Shown here: piece after piece, positions 34,701 through 49,700 of the stretch
Layout of the letters: each line of letters opens with the position of its first letter
Position numbering within the stretch: the first letter of the stretch is position 1
Assembly (NCBI GenBank): GCA_963576475.1
Contig: OY754982.1
Location: 7,944,458-8,008,457 of the forward strand
Direction: 5' to 3'
DNA length: 64,000 nt
From: Molanna angustata
Taxonomy: Eukaryota; Arthropoda; Insecta; Trichoptera; Molannidae
Position numbers and translations under genes: made by a program
The notes under the pieces: model-generated
The model's input: the letters and a program-made list of their open reading frames with translations, nothing else
Told to the model about the DNA's origin: nothing
Database searches by the model: none

Positions 34701-37700
34701 AATCGGTTGAGGCAGGATTCGAACTCGCGACCACTGGATTACTAACCCAGCGCGCTAACCGCTATGCCACCGACCCATCTAAATCCTTATACAGTGTAAG
34801 TCTTAATCAAAATGTTGTTATATTATTTTAAAACTCATCTTTGAATGTGTAACTAACCTCAAAGCAACATCAAACGTAGCACCACCCCAGTTCTCCAATG
34901 AATACAGATTACTAAAGTTGTGAGCGACGTAAGGCGAAACTTGAAGCAAGTCGTGCGTGCGCACTCTTGTGGCAAGCAACGACTGATGTGCGTCTCTGAA
35001 TGTCGTGTCCATCAACTGAAGACCCTTCTTGGCCCTGACTGCCTTTGCAAAGGCTTCGGGTCCACCCTCGTCCAAGATCTGTTTGTATCCTCGCGGGGGA
35101 GCGATAGCTATAGAAAGACAAGAAATTCATTAGAATTTTAGTGACATTTTTATTGTAAAATTAAAAATGTTTCAGTATTATTTTTTTGCCGGTAGTGTTT
35201 CAATAGAAAAATTAATTTCTGATGAGAAAACAGAATCTGGTTTTTAAGATTTCACTATAAAATATAATAAACATTTCCTTGCACCCTGCGGAAGTAGCGA
35301 GTTTATTGCCATATGGCAATTCTTTCCAACTAACCAGTGTTTCCAGCCGATAAAAGCAATATTTGCGTAAGAAATGAATTTAAATAAATTTCTTCTCTGC
35401 CGGGGATCGAACCCAGGACACCTACACAGAAGGCAAACGCCTTACTGACCATGCCACGGCAGTCACAGCAGCATACTTTTTACCATTTTAATAACCGGCT
35501 GACATTATAATTTGACTTCTTAAATATTCAACTGATTAATCAAAGTTTTTAACCATTTTTTAAACTCGTTTGATGTTTTAATTGCTGCATTAGATTCACA
35601 AAATATAATTTAACAAAACAAAATTTCTTAAAATGATATACTACCTATATCATGTTATCTACTTATAGTATATCAAACAGCCTTATAACATTGGAATTAG
35701 AAACTTATAATTATTTACTTATCAGATGACACTTTAATTCTTCTTTTTCTATTTTTTTTTAATTGTAAATCAATACCAAAATAATAAAGTAATTTCAGAC
35801 ATAATGAAACAGATAAAAATAAACTTGCCTAATTATAGAATTTTTTGGTTCATATTCATATGGGATGAGCAGAAAGAACCGAACTCCACTCAGGTCTTTA
35901 CAGTTTACATTTCATTTGCAAAAATATATTTTTTAATAAAAAAAAATGGATGAATATGTCCTTGTAACAAGTACATATACGTCCTCATACATTCCCTAAA
36001 TTAAGCATAAATGCTTGTGCTATAGGTGAACCTAATCGTTCATGGCAGGATTCAAACTCGCAACCACCGTATTACAAACCCAGCGGGCTAACTGCTCTGC
36101 CACCACCCATCTATACGTTTTACTATAATTTCTTTTTAATATTACTTCTAAGAACAAAGTATTTTATAGATCAAGAACATGTAAAAATGATTATAAGGGC
36201 AGTTTTAGTAAAATTTTAATTCTGTTGTATAATAAAATTGAATGTAAAAATAAACTGCAAACAAATCATTTCAACTTCAATTTTATAGAAAAAATATAAA
36301 TAATAATACTATACACTTTTATAATTCCAATTTTTAAGAAAAAGCAAATTAATATTTGCACTGATTAGTTGGAGGAAATTGCCATACGGCAATAAACTCG
36401 CCACTAGCGCAGGGTGCAAGGAAGTGTTCATTATCATTAATATTTCATTTCTACCCTTATTTTCTTTATCTACCCTTCCAAATATTGTCGTATAAATATT
36501 GTTTTTCTTGTTTATAAATACATGTTTTGTTTATGTATTAGTGCAATTTTCTTGGTCAATTGATGATCTTAAATTTGTTGGAATACTTCAACCTTAGAAT
36601 GCATATTATTTTCAAGGGTACTTGTTAATTATAATGGCTCTATGTTTTTAAATACAAATCGACTACAAAATTGACCATTTTTCCTCTCATTATCGATAAT
36701 TGATTTTAACACATATACAACAATTTTTCATTTAGGTCAAGTTACTCTATGATATTTGGAAAAATATTGAATTTGAATTAATTATTTATGAATTTCATAT
36801 TCTACGTATATCAAAAGAATAATCTAAGTATCAAGATTATACCCTTAAAAGATGACAAAAAAAATAGCACAAACAAAGAAAACACGGTGCCAATATTTTT
36901 ACCATCGGAATTGGCGGGAAAAGCATTTTCCCGCCAAAAAGTGTCTATTTACACGACAAATTTTCTGACGTCGTCTATGTTTTTAGGTCATTTATAACCA
37001 TAGAAAGCGCAGATAAATCAAAATACAAAAATATTTACCTTTGTCATTTTTTCAATGGTCATAAAAATGCATCATGGAAACCAACTTGAAGAAAAAATAA
37101 ATAATATTGGCATTTTATTACATTTACTTAATTTTATAAATCATTTTTTCATCGAGATCTACAATTATAACAAAGTATAAACAAAGGTAAATATTTTTAT
37201 AACTTGATTTATCTGCGTTTTCTGTGGTTATTTTTGGTTTTCGTCTATGGTTGAGTCGTGTAAATAGTCGTAGCCAAAAAAATGTGACAAATAAACCACA
37301 CTAGAGCTTGGAAAACGCACAACTCATTTTTGAATGTTGGGTGAGCTGTCAAAGTTGACATAATAAAATCTCTTTTCTATGGTTGACACCATAGTTGACA
37401 CTAAACACATTACACTCAAAAAACCGCAAACATATTATACATTTTAAATTTCGGCACAAATTACAATGGTGAAAAATCCAATATGAATAGAAATCAAAAT
37501 ACAGTAGTTGTGACATAAAAATCAATTAATTCCTACCTTCATGTCAAGGCTTTTATTGTAGCTGATATTTAGATAAAACATACATACATCCCCTCACGGG
37601 ATTTGCAAAGAGAACTGAATGCCACGTTTTTTTATCATGTCACATAACCATTAACATCCATCATCGCTGATCGCTGGGGTTTTGGTGTGGAATGTTTACA

Positions 37701-40700
37701 TTTGGAGAGTCTGGGACAGAGGTCTATCATTACTTGGAAAAAATAAAACCCCTTTTTTTCTCCAAAAACATTTATGATTTCTATGAAGTTTTTTTATTTT
37801 GTATAGTAGAGATCACAAATAAATATTAGCTACCTATACCTACACATAATTTTTATACATAAACCTCATATCTTAAATAGAAACATCGTCAAATCAATAC
37901 AATATGCTGTGTGGATTTTTAATCATCATAAATAAATATTAGCTATATCTACACGATTTTTATACGTAAACCCCGTTTCTTAAATAGAAACATATTCAAA
38001 TCAATACATAATTTATGCATTTTAAATCAATATAATTATGTTCTTTGTCAAACTTTCGTAAGCCTTTGTACTCCAAAGCATAATATTACCAATATTACCT
38101 ACGGATATTAATGTCAATTTTGACAGCTCACCCGACATTCAAAAATGAGTTGTGCGTTTTCCAAGCTCTAGTATAAACCACCTTGTACAATTCATTGTGC
38201 AGTTTGCAGTTCGAGTTGGTTGAATGATTGACCAGTGTAAAATTAAGCTGCGTGGAAGCTATGACAATAATTAAAAAGCTGAGTAAAATGAAAAAAAAAC
38301 TTATAAACTCATATTCACACTTACCAATTTGTCTTTATATGGGTACCTACTTTTATTTTTCTATCATATATGTTTAGTATATGATATTACACTTGTCTTG
38401 CCTTGTTTACGGCAATTTAAAACATGGATGAATTGAAGAAAAGCACAAATAAAACACAAAAGTAAACTAACGAAAATCAATGATTGTTAAATAAAAACAA
38501 TTTTTGCATGCAGTTAACACAAATAACAATTTTATCACAACTACCCCGCACTTTATATAACCATGTTGAATCCATACTGGTTATGTTAAAAAAAATGACA
38601 GTGACACTCAAAAGTTTTTTTTATATTTTGACACGGCAACACTCGGATGTGATTGTATCGCCGACGTAGTAAAAAAAATACATAGTAATTTTAATGTCAT
38701 AAACCAATGGAGATGCAAAAAAAAATATCACCTAAGACAATTTAAAAATTAAAAATAAATTATAGATATCTTATCTGGTCGAGGTTTCGTGACGATGCTT
38801 TTTTTTTTGACCAATTTGGGGAACGACGACTGAAAAATTCATCCATTTTGCGTAATACAAGTTGGGTTCTAAATATTGAGGAATGGGAGAAACTTCTTGG
38901 GATAATGTGTGTACCTGTATTTTCACCAGTCAACTCATGGCGACGTATAGCTTCTGGCGAAAGATCTGGAAAACCAAAAACCAAAAAAGAACACGTAACA
39001 TTAAGGAGTCAATCCGTTGATAGGAAGATCAAATTAATGTCATTATTAATCACTCGTTAATTGAAGCAAAAATTAGTTAACTATAGCTTAAGGTTACAAT
39101 ATTAAAGCGTGTTATTTGTTTTTTTTTATAACTTTAATTTGTTAAATAAATAACATTTGTCTAATTTAGTAATTATTGTTTAATCATAATTGGAAGAAAT
39201 AAAAAATATATATATATTATATTGAAGCAAATTAATAAAAGTTTTTTATGTAAAATGAATAATTAATGATGTATAATCAAATAAAAAAATAATTTATGTA
39301 AATATTTATTATTATAAGCTAGATTGTGCTAGATTAATATTATTTACAGCTCCTTATCCCAGCTCTAATTGTCATGGAAATGGCAGAAAGATGAAGCAGA
39401 ATAAATCTATGGAAATAAGATAGGCTTTGAAATTGTATGACTGGTGAAGAAATAAAGGAATAAAATAATCAATATTTAAATTAGGAATATGAATGAAGTT
39501 TGTGATGAATGAACTGTCAAATGAAACAAAATGGATGAAATATAACGTTATGTAAAGTTACATGATGCTAAATAGAATAATTAAAAGTGATGCGGTACTA
39601 CAGAATAGGTTGATATATACAAACAAATAAATCTTTGTTGAAAGACTGCTCAAAATCTTTATTTACTAAAGAATATATAAATCAGAACTAATACCTATGA
39701 CTATGTAGATACATCAAATCAATTGATGTATAATATATTGCATTTTGGACTTTTTTCCAAATGTGTTCTATAAAGGGACACATTTATAGCTTATCATACT
39801 ATAAATATTACATTACAATATGTGTATCATAAACAAAAATCACTGAATTATAAAATCTTAAAATAGCGCAATGGTTCATAAGTTTTATGATTTAAGTGTA
39901 TTTAATAATTTTAATATTAACCACATTATACCTGCAATTTTGAAGTGCGTGTAGTTCACATAATATATGTGGTAAATAACAGTTATTAGTTTGTTTAATT
40001 GAAACTGAATTGAATTTATATCTTGATCTGATAAATAAAGAAAACCTGACTAACTGAATAATATATTTTTATATTTCATGCAAATAAGCCGTGCGATGTC
40101 AGTCAGTCCCTACACGAGTGTTAAATTTGTATTACAGGCAACACTACAGTAAATTATGTATTATAAATTATACAGATATAATTATTTCATAAAATAATGA
40201 TTTGAAAGTAGAAAAAATAAATTGTTTTTTTTAAGTCTTGTTCCGTTTTATCTAGATGATTATTGAAAAACACAAGGAATAGGTTTAAGATATAGTAATG
40301 ATTTTAATATATATATATATAATGTTATGTAGTAAGAAAAGAGATTAAAAATAGTACATTAATCTACCTTGCTTCTTTCTAAATCACAATACTATGGACT
40401 CAAATATATTTTTACTTTAAATCTATTCATTTATTCATTTATTTAAGCAGTTTTATTTTCTTTCGTAGAAAACACAAGTTTTATGAAGGGTACTCCAATT
40501 TTCTAATATATTTATTTTATTTTTACTGATATATTCCTCGTTCTTTGTGATAAAAATTATAAAACAAGAAAGCGAATAAGACTTTAGGTATTCAAAATAA
40601 AAACTTTTAATAACAAATGAGTTCCAAAATATTTGCTATAATTTTAATAAAACAGTTATATTGGCAGTACTTCGCATGAATTCATGTTATACACATTACC

Positions 40701-43700
40701 AGTGGAGATACACACAGCATTTTGCATACTATTTGCGGCATTTCGTCATAATCAAACAATTTTATTATCAAGTTATGATTTAAAATGATTTGAATGATTT
40801 GGCAAAATTAACATCAATGTTGATCAACTATATCTCAATAGGGACAAAACAAGAACAGATTTATCCATAGAAGAAAACCGTATTGAAGTAAACACAACTG
40901 ATGTGGTAACTTAATGAAAGGTATATCATGTAAAATTTAACTAATTTATACAAATATTCCTTCTTTGCATGTATTGAGATTGTTAGCGCAGAAGACAGAT
41001 ACTTCCAATTCTTACCTATCCTCACCTTCCTGACATACTATACCTACTTTCTACCTACATCCACACCTCAACGTTGCTATAATAGTTTTGATTCTCTCAC
41101 GCGAGAAGTACGCCATCATCCATTCTTAACAATCATTTCGCACCATGCACATTACGCACGGAATTACGCACGTGAAAACTAACAAAACATACCAACAATA
41201 TATCAACATAGTGAAAATATTGAGAAACAGTGACAAAAAGCAAAAAAATCTAGGCGGGATAGATATAAGAAAACAGCTGGCACACTAAGTACACATCCTT
41301 CAATCTTTCAGTATCTTTTTCATCTACTTTTATCGCAAAACATACACAATCTTAGTTTATGTTAACGGTACCTATGTAGGTAAACTCACAAGAATTTATT
41401 ATACTAGATAAAAAAGAGAAAGGCAATCGTGGTTTCACTGGATTCATGAATCCAGGCCCACGAGCACAGGCGACCAGAGTACCAGTCAGAACAGGTGAGC
41501 CACATGTATGCGGGATTAAGGGGCCCCATTTAATGATCCTTTTATTACGAATAGCACTGAAAACTAATTAGATTCCAAATAACAAAACATGGTGATCTAT
41601 AAAATCCTCTATAATGCAAACAATATCACAAAATACATAAAAATCTCCTTAATATTTATTTTTATTTTATTTTATACCATCTCAATATTTATAACATTAT
41701 TTATAAATACTATCCAAACCTCACTAGGACTACGCCTGTGTAATAAATAATAATAATAGTGATTGACAGAACCCACCATTGTTATTTGATAAAAAAATTT
41801 ATGGACATTTGACAAATTGAAAAGGAGCCCCCCAGTGGAAATACTACGCATTAAATACTATGATTATTCACAATTTTTTTATAAATTAGTAAACTGAATA
41901 CAAAATATAATTATATTATGAATGATAAATGTACAAATAAATTATAAAACCATCTAGTAATGTAAATCTACTTGAATTTTACTAAACAAATAATGAAATC
42001 ACATTTAAACAATTAAAACACATGCCCAAATACATATTGAGTGATTGACTGGATGTGTGGAAACATGAAAAACGCTGCGGTGCCGAATTCTACATCTGTG
42101 CAAAAATAACAAAAATCTAAGTGTCCAAATGATGGGACAACTGACAATTGACACTTAAATATGACAAAGAGACATATTTACCGAGTGGAACCTGCGGCAC
42201 ATGGGGTTTGATGTCAGCTGGTTTCACGTTGGTCGCCAATGGTGTACTGGGTCCATTAACAAGAACCTTTCGAAAATATATGTCAATTCCATATAAAATA
42301 TATGTCAATTCCATATAAAATATATGTCAATTCCATATAAAATATATGTCAATTCCATATAAAATATATGTCAATTCCATATAAAATATATGACAATTTC
42401 AAATAAAATATGTGACAATGACAAATGAAACTAATATAAGAATCACATCACATCTTTTGTTGATGTATTTCAACATCAGCAAGTTTCTTTGTAAGTTATG
42501 AGATTCATATTGCCCCCTATTCAGTAACTATTGTAACTAAAATAGGAAGGTACTAAAATTGTAGATTTTAGATTTACGGTCTTATTTCAGCGTTATAAAA
42601 TATCAACTTGGACTAAATGGATTAGGAACGTACCTATATTGGCCGGAATGTTCTTAAAAAGTTACTGAATTAGACGTATTTTAAATAATTATGAAAATGA
42701 AGAAAATTTCATAATTATTCATAAATAAATCTAAAATCTACAATTTTAGTATGTTCCTATTTTAGTTACAATAGTTACTGAATAGGAGGTATTATATCTC
42801 GTAACTAACAAAGTGAATTATTTTTAGATTTTATAAATTTTATTATTTTAATGTATTTTCATTAATACATTTGGAAATACACAATTATGAAATTAAATTT
42901 ATTTAAAAGGATACAAAAAAAAAACACTAATACAATTAATTTAGGGTGAATCGCATACCTAAACAAAATTATTTTGAAAATTCATAACTATACACTACTA
43001 ATCAAAAGAGTACAAAGATATATTAAAGTATGAATATTAGAAAATAATAAATAAAATGTTACCTGTCCTAAATAGTTGAGCAATTTCTGCGCCCTGTTCT
43101 GAGACAGCTTGAATTTGAACAACTGCGGATGCTCATCAATAAAATATGTATCCACAGATCCTACAAATAATAAAAAATTAATTATAAAAAACAATTTGCT
43201 TTTAATTCACATTATTTAGTATAAAAATAAATACATTGAATAAATTACCGTTCTGGAACTTCTGATTTTCCAGTACATTGAGCAAGAAGGGAATGTTAGT
43301 TTTGACACCTCTGATTCTGAATTCTCTTAAGGCACGGTTCATTTTGGCACTCGATGCCGCAAGATCAGACGCGTGAGAAATTACCTGTAAACAAAATAAT
43401 TACAATATCATGCAAAGCACTGTCATAAAATCTATGAATTATCATTTCATTAGTATGTACTATCTCATTTTCCTTACTATTTATCATCAATCAATCAATC
43501 AACATGGCTCTATAGCCTGTTGTGGGCCTTGGCACTATCTCCCTATCTAACCTGGCATGCACTCCTCCAGATCGTAATGCCAATCGAGTTTAGGTCCCGC
43601 TGCACTTCATCCAACCATCAAAGATTGGATCTGCCAACACTTTGACCCGAATGCAAAGTCCTAGGTACTTAAATACTAACTCCTAACTTCACTGGAGTAT

Positions 43701-46700
43701 TTAGTATTCTTAAGTTAGCAATTGCGTTGCAGAGACATCACTAACTAAATACTACACCAAACTTAAGGACGATGGCGTAGAATTTCACATTATTGTGTAC
43801 GAAGAAAAGAGATAGATAGCTTTCTATGGGTTTAGACTGACGTTTAAAATGTTTTTTTGTCATAACAACACAAACACATGTAACCAACTTCACACTGACA
43901 GCTCGATGTCACTATTTTTCTGAGTTTTAGCGAATTTTCGGCATCTCGTATGGATCGCTGAATACTCTGGTATTTGACAAAATTACTAAATACATATTCA
44001 ATGAAGCCGATAAAATCATCACCCACCGGAAAAATCTCGTATTTTAGTATTAAACCACTCGTAAGGTTCCTCGCTATCAACCTTACTTTTTGACAATTCG
44101 CAAATGTTAGTTTACGCCGATGTGCTAAGTATTAAGATATGTATCTGAAATGCAATTCTCATACAAAAACATCGTAGCATCCTCCAGTTAGAAAGCCATG
44201 TGATCTCCTAACTTAAGTGAGCGACTGTGCAATGAAAACGTGGTTAGTATTTAGAATTTAGTACTTAGGTAGGACTATCTATCTTGGGGATTTGTGTGAA
44301 GAATTCTTATTGGTATTCTTTCTTCACTCATTCATTTTATAGGCCCAGACTGTCACAGTCTCTCTATTTTTATGAACTGTACAATGTAAGGTTAGCCATA
44401 AATTTTGTAGACTTCTTCGTTGTACCACATTTTCCATACTCTGTTTTATTGTTTATCATAATTTTGCTATTTTCTCACAGCTTGAATGTAATTTTTTTAT
44501 AACTGTGGCTTGATTCTCTTCAACACACTCTAAGTGGATCCTAACAATGAGCAGGAATAACCTTAGGATTCTTACTAGAATCTTAACTGGTCACTGTAGA
44601 CTCAATAAACATCTATGCACGATGAATTTATCGGAAATGTACCTATGCAGGTTCTGCATGGATGAACATGAAACACCGATGCATCTACTTACAGAATGTG
44701 GCCCACTAATGCAAACAAGAGTAAAGAAAATAGGTTTGCATATTGCTGATCAAAAGCAAATCAGAGACACCGATCCACAAAGGATTTTACTGTTCTTCCA
44801 GGAGATAGGACTATGGAATGACATCTAGCAGGCAAATTATCACAATGGACTACTATTGAGTCGATGTGAGAAGGTCTCTAGATGGGTTATAAAAAAAAAA
44901 AAACTGTGGCTTGATACTTTCAACCTTTTTAAGATGAGCGTCATGTATAGATGCCCACCGGCCGTGTGCCCAAATGCCAAGCGTCATCTATACATGGCCT
45001 CATGGCTATACACAATTGTGAACCTTCATATCTCAGTATACTTGATTGAGACGAAAATTGGATGAATATTACTCCCATATATTTGACTTCAAGACATCTA
45101 TCGGTGAATCAACAAAACAATTGTCAAATTATATAAAAAATTAAGAACTCTAACCACTATAATTCATCCATCATCACCGGCCAAATTAGCACTCTCCCAC
45201 GCTTTGTAAGGATCTCATACGCATGCGCGTAGGAAAGAGGAATACTGAGCCAGTTCATTTTGTTATTTCGCGCTGAACATTCTGCTTTGAATTTGATCCT
45301 TACCAATACACAATCTGCGCATATTCCTTATCTACATCAAATGCTGGAAGGATCAACTTTTTATATGGAGATAACCACAGTTACATTATTCTTCATTTAT
45401 CTTATGTTGATGTTATGAAGTGTTCAATTTCATTGAGTTTATGTGATCTTTTGTTTATCTTTGACGTTTATATGATATATCTACATCATTAGATTTTTTT
45501 TTACTGTTATTACATTAAATTAAAATGAGATTAAAAAAAATATTTGTGCAACATGAAATACTGTCTCTCAGTAGGTAAAACAAGTACTTGTGCCCATATT
45601 AATTGGGTTAATATACATTATACATAATTTTATAACCCTTCTGAAAAAATCAGAGTAAGCAATTTTGTTATAGAAACTGACTCTCTATAGCCTTATGTGG
45701 CAGAACTGTGTTGGATGGAGAGGAATGATTTGAAGTACATGATTCGCGTTGCAGTACTGACCTTATCATCTGCCCTTAGAAACTTGTCGTACCAAATAAA
45801 TAATTTATGGTTTAAACAAAGTGAATTGTAATAAATGAAATAGTTTAAAATGCACCACATAGTCAACTCTGAAGATATGTTTAATTTAGAATTTAATTTT
45901 AGCAAATACCTTGACAAGGAGAGAATCGTAGTATGGAGTGATAATGGCGCCAGCAAAAGCAGAAGCCGAATCAAGACGAATGCCCATTCCTTCTCCAGAC
46001 CTAAAATGATAAAACTGTATGGTGTAAACCAATACATACAATAAATAATATAAATGTGTGAATTAATACATACCTATATTTATTTTTAATTTTTAACACT
46101 TTATTATACCCTGTAAAAATGGCTGGCTTGTTAATTGCCGAAATGGAAATTTCTCCCAACTAACCAGTGTTTACAGCCCTAAGAACCAAGATTTGTGTGA
46201 GAAATAATTTAATATAAATTTTCTTCCTGCCCTGGAATCGAACCCAGGACGGCGGTACAGCTAAATGACTGTCACTAGGCCACAACATTCAGTATATATT
46301 AAATATTATGATTCTTTTTTTGTCACTTTTTGATTTTACTTCTGTTTATGTGAACAAATCACCATTTAATACACTTTAACCACATCTTTCTCTCGTATTT
46401 ATTTTCTTTTTCTACTATACTATATTTTAAATATAATTACATACATGCCATCTCACCATGTATTCCTTCACATGCATGCACCATTTAATTACCATTATTT
46501 TCTTTCAAAAAATCATTGACAACAATTTTATTTTCCAGACCATATTACATCCAAACATTTGATGGTGTCCATTTTTTGTTGTTTATCAAAATGACATTCA
46601 ACAAACACACATACCTGAATACTTCAATTCTTCCCGTGCTGGGCTGGAAGCCGTTGGCTGGATCTTCTGTAGTAACACGGCACTGTATAGCGAACCCTTG

Positions 46701-49700
46701 AGTGTGTATCTTGTCCTGAGTAAGACCGAGCTCCGGCAGAGTCAGACCCTCGGCTACCCGGATTTGAGACTGCACCAAGTCAATGCCTGTCACTTCTTCA
46801 GTCACCGTGTGCTCCACCTGCAACCTGATCATACACTACTCTCATCCAACATGAAGACAACAATAAGAGTTATTGGAAAATAAAAAAAATAAACTGTGAA
46901 AGACAATAAATGCTTGTAATATTATGGCCCAAATTATAGAATAATTCTCAAGACCATTCAAATGTGTCATCTCAAGACCATCTTAAGATCATGCTTGAAA
47001 ATCCATATGAAAAGTAAAATATGTATGCTGTCTCATTCGAGAAAGCATACTCGAACAAAATGTGGATGCAGCTCTGTAAACAAGTACTTTTTCTCGTGAA
47101 TGTCAATAATTTCAGCGCTGTTATGTTGGTAGCTCTGATTTGGAAAAGCTATTTATAGATGTTTGACATTGCATTGTCTTGGTAATATTGGAAAAACAGG
47201 GGGATAGCTGACTCTGTTATAGTGGGGTAAAGAATTTAATGATATTTTTTTCAACCTGGCGTTGACTTCGATGAAGTAGAACTGTCCCTGGTCATCGAGA
47301 AGAAACTCCACGGTGCCGGCGTTGGAATAGCCAACGTGCTGGGCGAGCCTGATGGCACACTCTGTCATCCGATCTCTAACCTCTGTAGAGAGATGAGGAG
47401 CGGGAGCTATTTCAACCACCTTCTGATGACGACGCTGCACAGAGCAGTCTCGTTCATACAGATGCACAACATTGCCAGCCTTGTCTCCTGGAATTTTTGA
47501 GAAAAATTAATTAGTCCATTTAGTGGAGTATACGTTCTATTCAATAAAAAAATTAAGAGAGTTATAACACACCAGAATACACAAACCACTACATATTCAA
47601 TAACTAATTTTCTTCTTGGAAAGTTGACATTCCCTGAATGCATTTTCATGAAAAACATTTATAACGTAGCATTCTAAAAATAATAAAAACTTTTATTTTT
47701 AGATAGATCGAGAAAGAATTTTGAATTTTTTGACAAAATGTAATCGTGGAAAAGAAATGGACGATATTATAATATTGAAAACTAATCAGCTAATATTTCA
47801 TACACACAAGGAATTTTTTTGTTTCCAAGTTATAATAAAACAAATAAAAAACAATCAAATAAATCTGGGTTAAATTAAAAATTAAAGTACAGCAACAAAA
47901 AAATTTATACAAAAGTTTAATGATAATTTTTCTATTGCCAATTATAGTATTCTAACATGTATGTATTACAAGGTATTATTTTACATTTCAACAATTTCGA
48001 TAACAGGAACGGAAGGGTGAAAGATAGGGGGGGGGGAGTGGAGGGGAAGCATCAACCACAAGAAACTAATATTACAATGTCTCAATGTATGAATAATACT
48101 GAATTAAATTGAATTAATAGGGCACAATTAAAAAGATAAAGATTCACACAACAAAACAGAGCACAAATTAAATATCCGACAAATTCACATCTTTTTTAAA
48201 TAGATATAAACCCGAAGCAAACATATCCAACTCGGGATCACTCAAACAATTTCTTTTGTACCCAATACAAGGTCTATTCACCTATGTACAAATTTAGCAT
48301 ATAGTTTGTTCTAGGAGATTGTTGTAAAAGAGAGACTGGTTTCTAGTTCTTCTGGGTGGACGGTGAAAATCATTATACATACCTAATAACTGTACTTCAA
48401 TATGCCTAGGTCTCTCGATGAACTTTTCAATGAACATAGATCCGTCTCCAAAAGCTGCTTTAGCTTCGGAAGAAGCCCTCGTAAAGGAATCACCAACTTC
48501 CTTCATATCTCTGACTACCCTCATTCCCCTGCCGCCACCACCATACGCCGCCTTGAATATTACTGGAAGTCCGTGCTTCTTGCAAAAGTCCATTGCTTCT
48601 TCCTTTGTCGTCACTGGACCATCAGTTCCGGGGACTATTGGAACTTCTAGAAATGGAAAAAAAATATTTTTAAGTAATACATACCATCAGACCATGCCTC
48701 TCATTGGTGGATTGAAAAAATGAGGGAAAAAGCTAAACACTAAATTTTCTTGTAACTTCATTCACATTCAAGCAACGTTTCTTTAAAAATAATATACAAA
48801 CTGAATGTTCAGCCCCCCTAGACAACATGACATTTAAGCTAAGCGTTAGTAAATGTATGGAAGTGACGTCACAGCCACCAATTCCATACATTTACTATCG
48901 CTTAGCGAGATAATGCTTAGCTTAAATGGCATGTTGTCTAGGGGGGCTGGATGCTTATAAATTTATCTTTCAAAACATCACATACACGTTTAATGACATC
49001 CATATCAATCCTTTTTTTATTTAGTTATATAATGTTCATTCTTTCAATATGTCAAAACCATCTCAAAGAATTCGCTATCATTCTGATTACAGATTTTTCA
49101 AGAATTTTCAAAGTCCTTAACAGAACAGAAATCAATCAAAGCAGGAGTACAGTTCAGACCCACTGGAATGCTACGGTTAGACATTACAGTACTCCGTTCC
49201 CTCTATTTTCTGTTATAGCTCTTAATAGATCAGGTTTTCCATTCATGCAACAGCCATGGTTATATTATGCAGCCTTATCATACTCATTTCTCAATAGGAA
49301 ACCACATTTTCAAAGAATCATTCACACAAAGAAATAATGATATATAAAATGGATATCTTTCTATATTATTATTATTATTGAGGTGACAAGCAGATAGCAT
49401 AAAGCTGATGTGCTTGAATGAGTCACTGAAATACATCTAGTCCGTTCTTAAAGGAGTTGACACTCTCAGCAACAACCAGATCCTGAGGCAGCCTGTTACA
49501 AGCATCCACCACTCTATTACTTAGGAAGTGTTTATGTGGATTCTAAGCAAACACACTTCTATTCAACTTTTCAGGTTATGGCCATGCAAGTGCTCATTTT
49601 GACTGTGCGTGTATATATGCGGCAGTTCAGGACAGTCATAATGATTGTAATATATCACAGTGCTATTTAGAAAATATGTTTAGCTTTCAACAAAATATTT

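Noticed and set aside
42268..42415. CRISPR-like regular repeats
   Set aside because: Units are directly adjacent with no spacers, in a eukaryotic intron.
48026..48046. Poly(G) tract as a regulatory G-quadruplex
   Set aside because: A single G-run of about a dozen bases next to GGAGTGGAGGGG in an intron; simple low-complexity sequence is sufficient explanation.
48402..48723. Two overlapping plus-strand ORFs of 82 and 101 codons
   Set aside because: Antisense to the ATP-grasp exon of pyruvate carboxylase; no family character.
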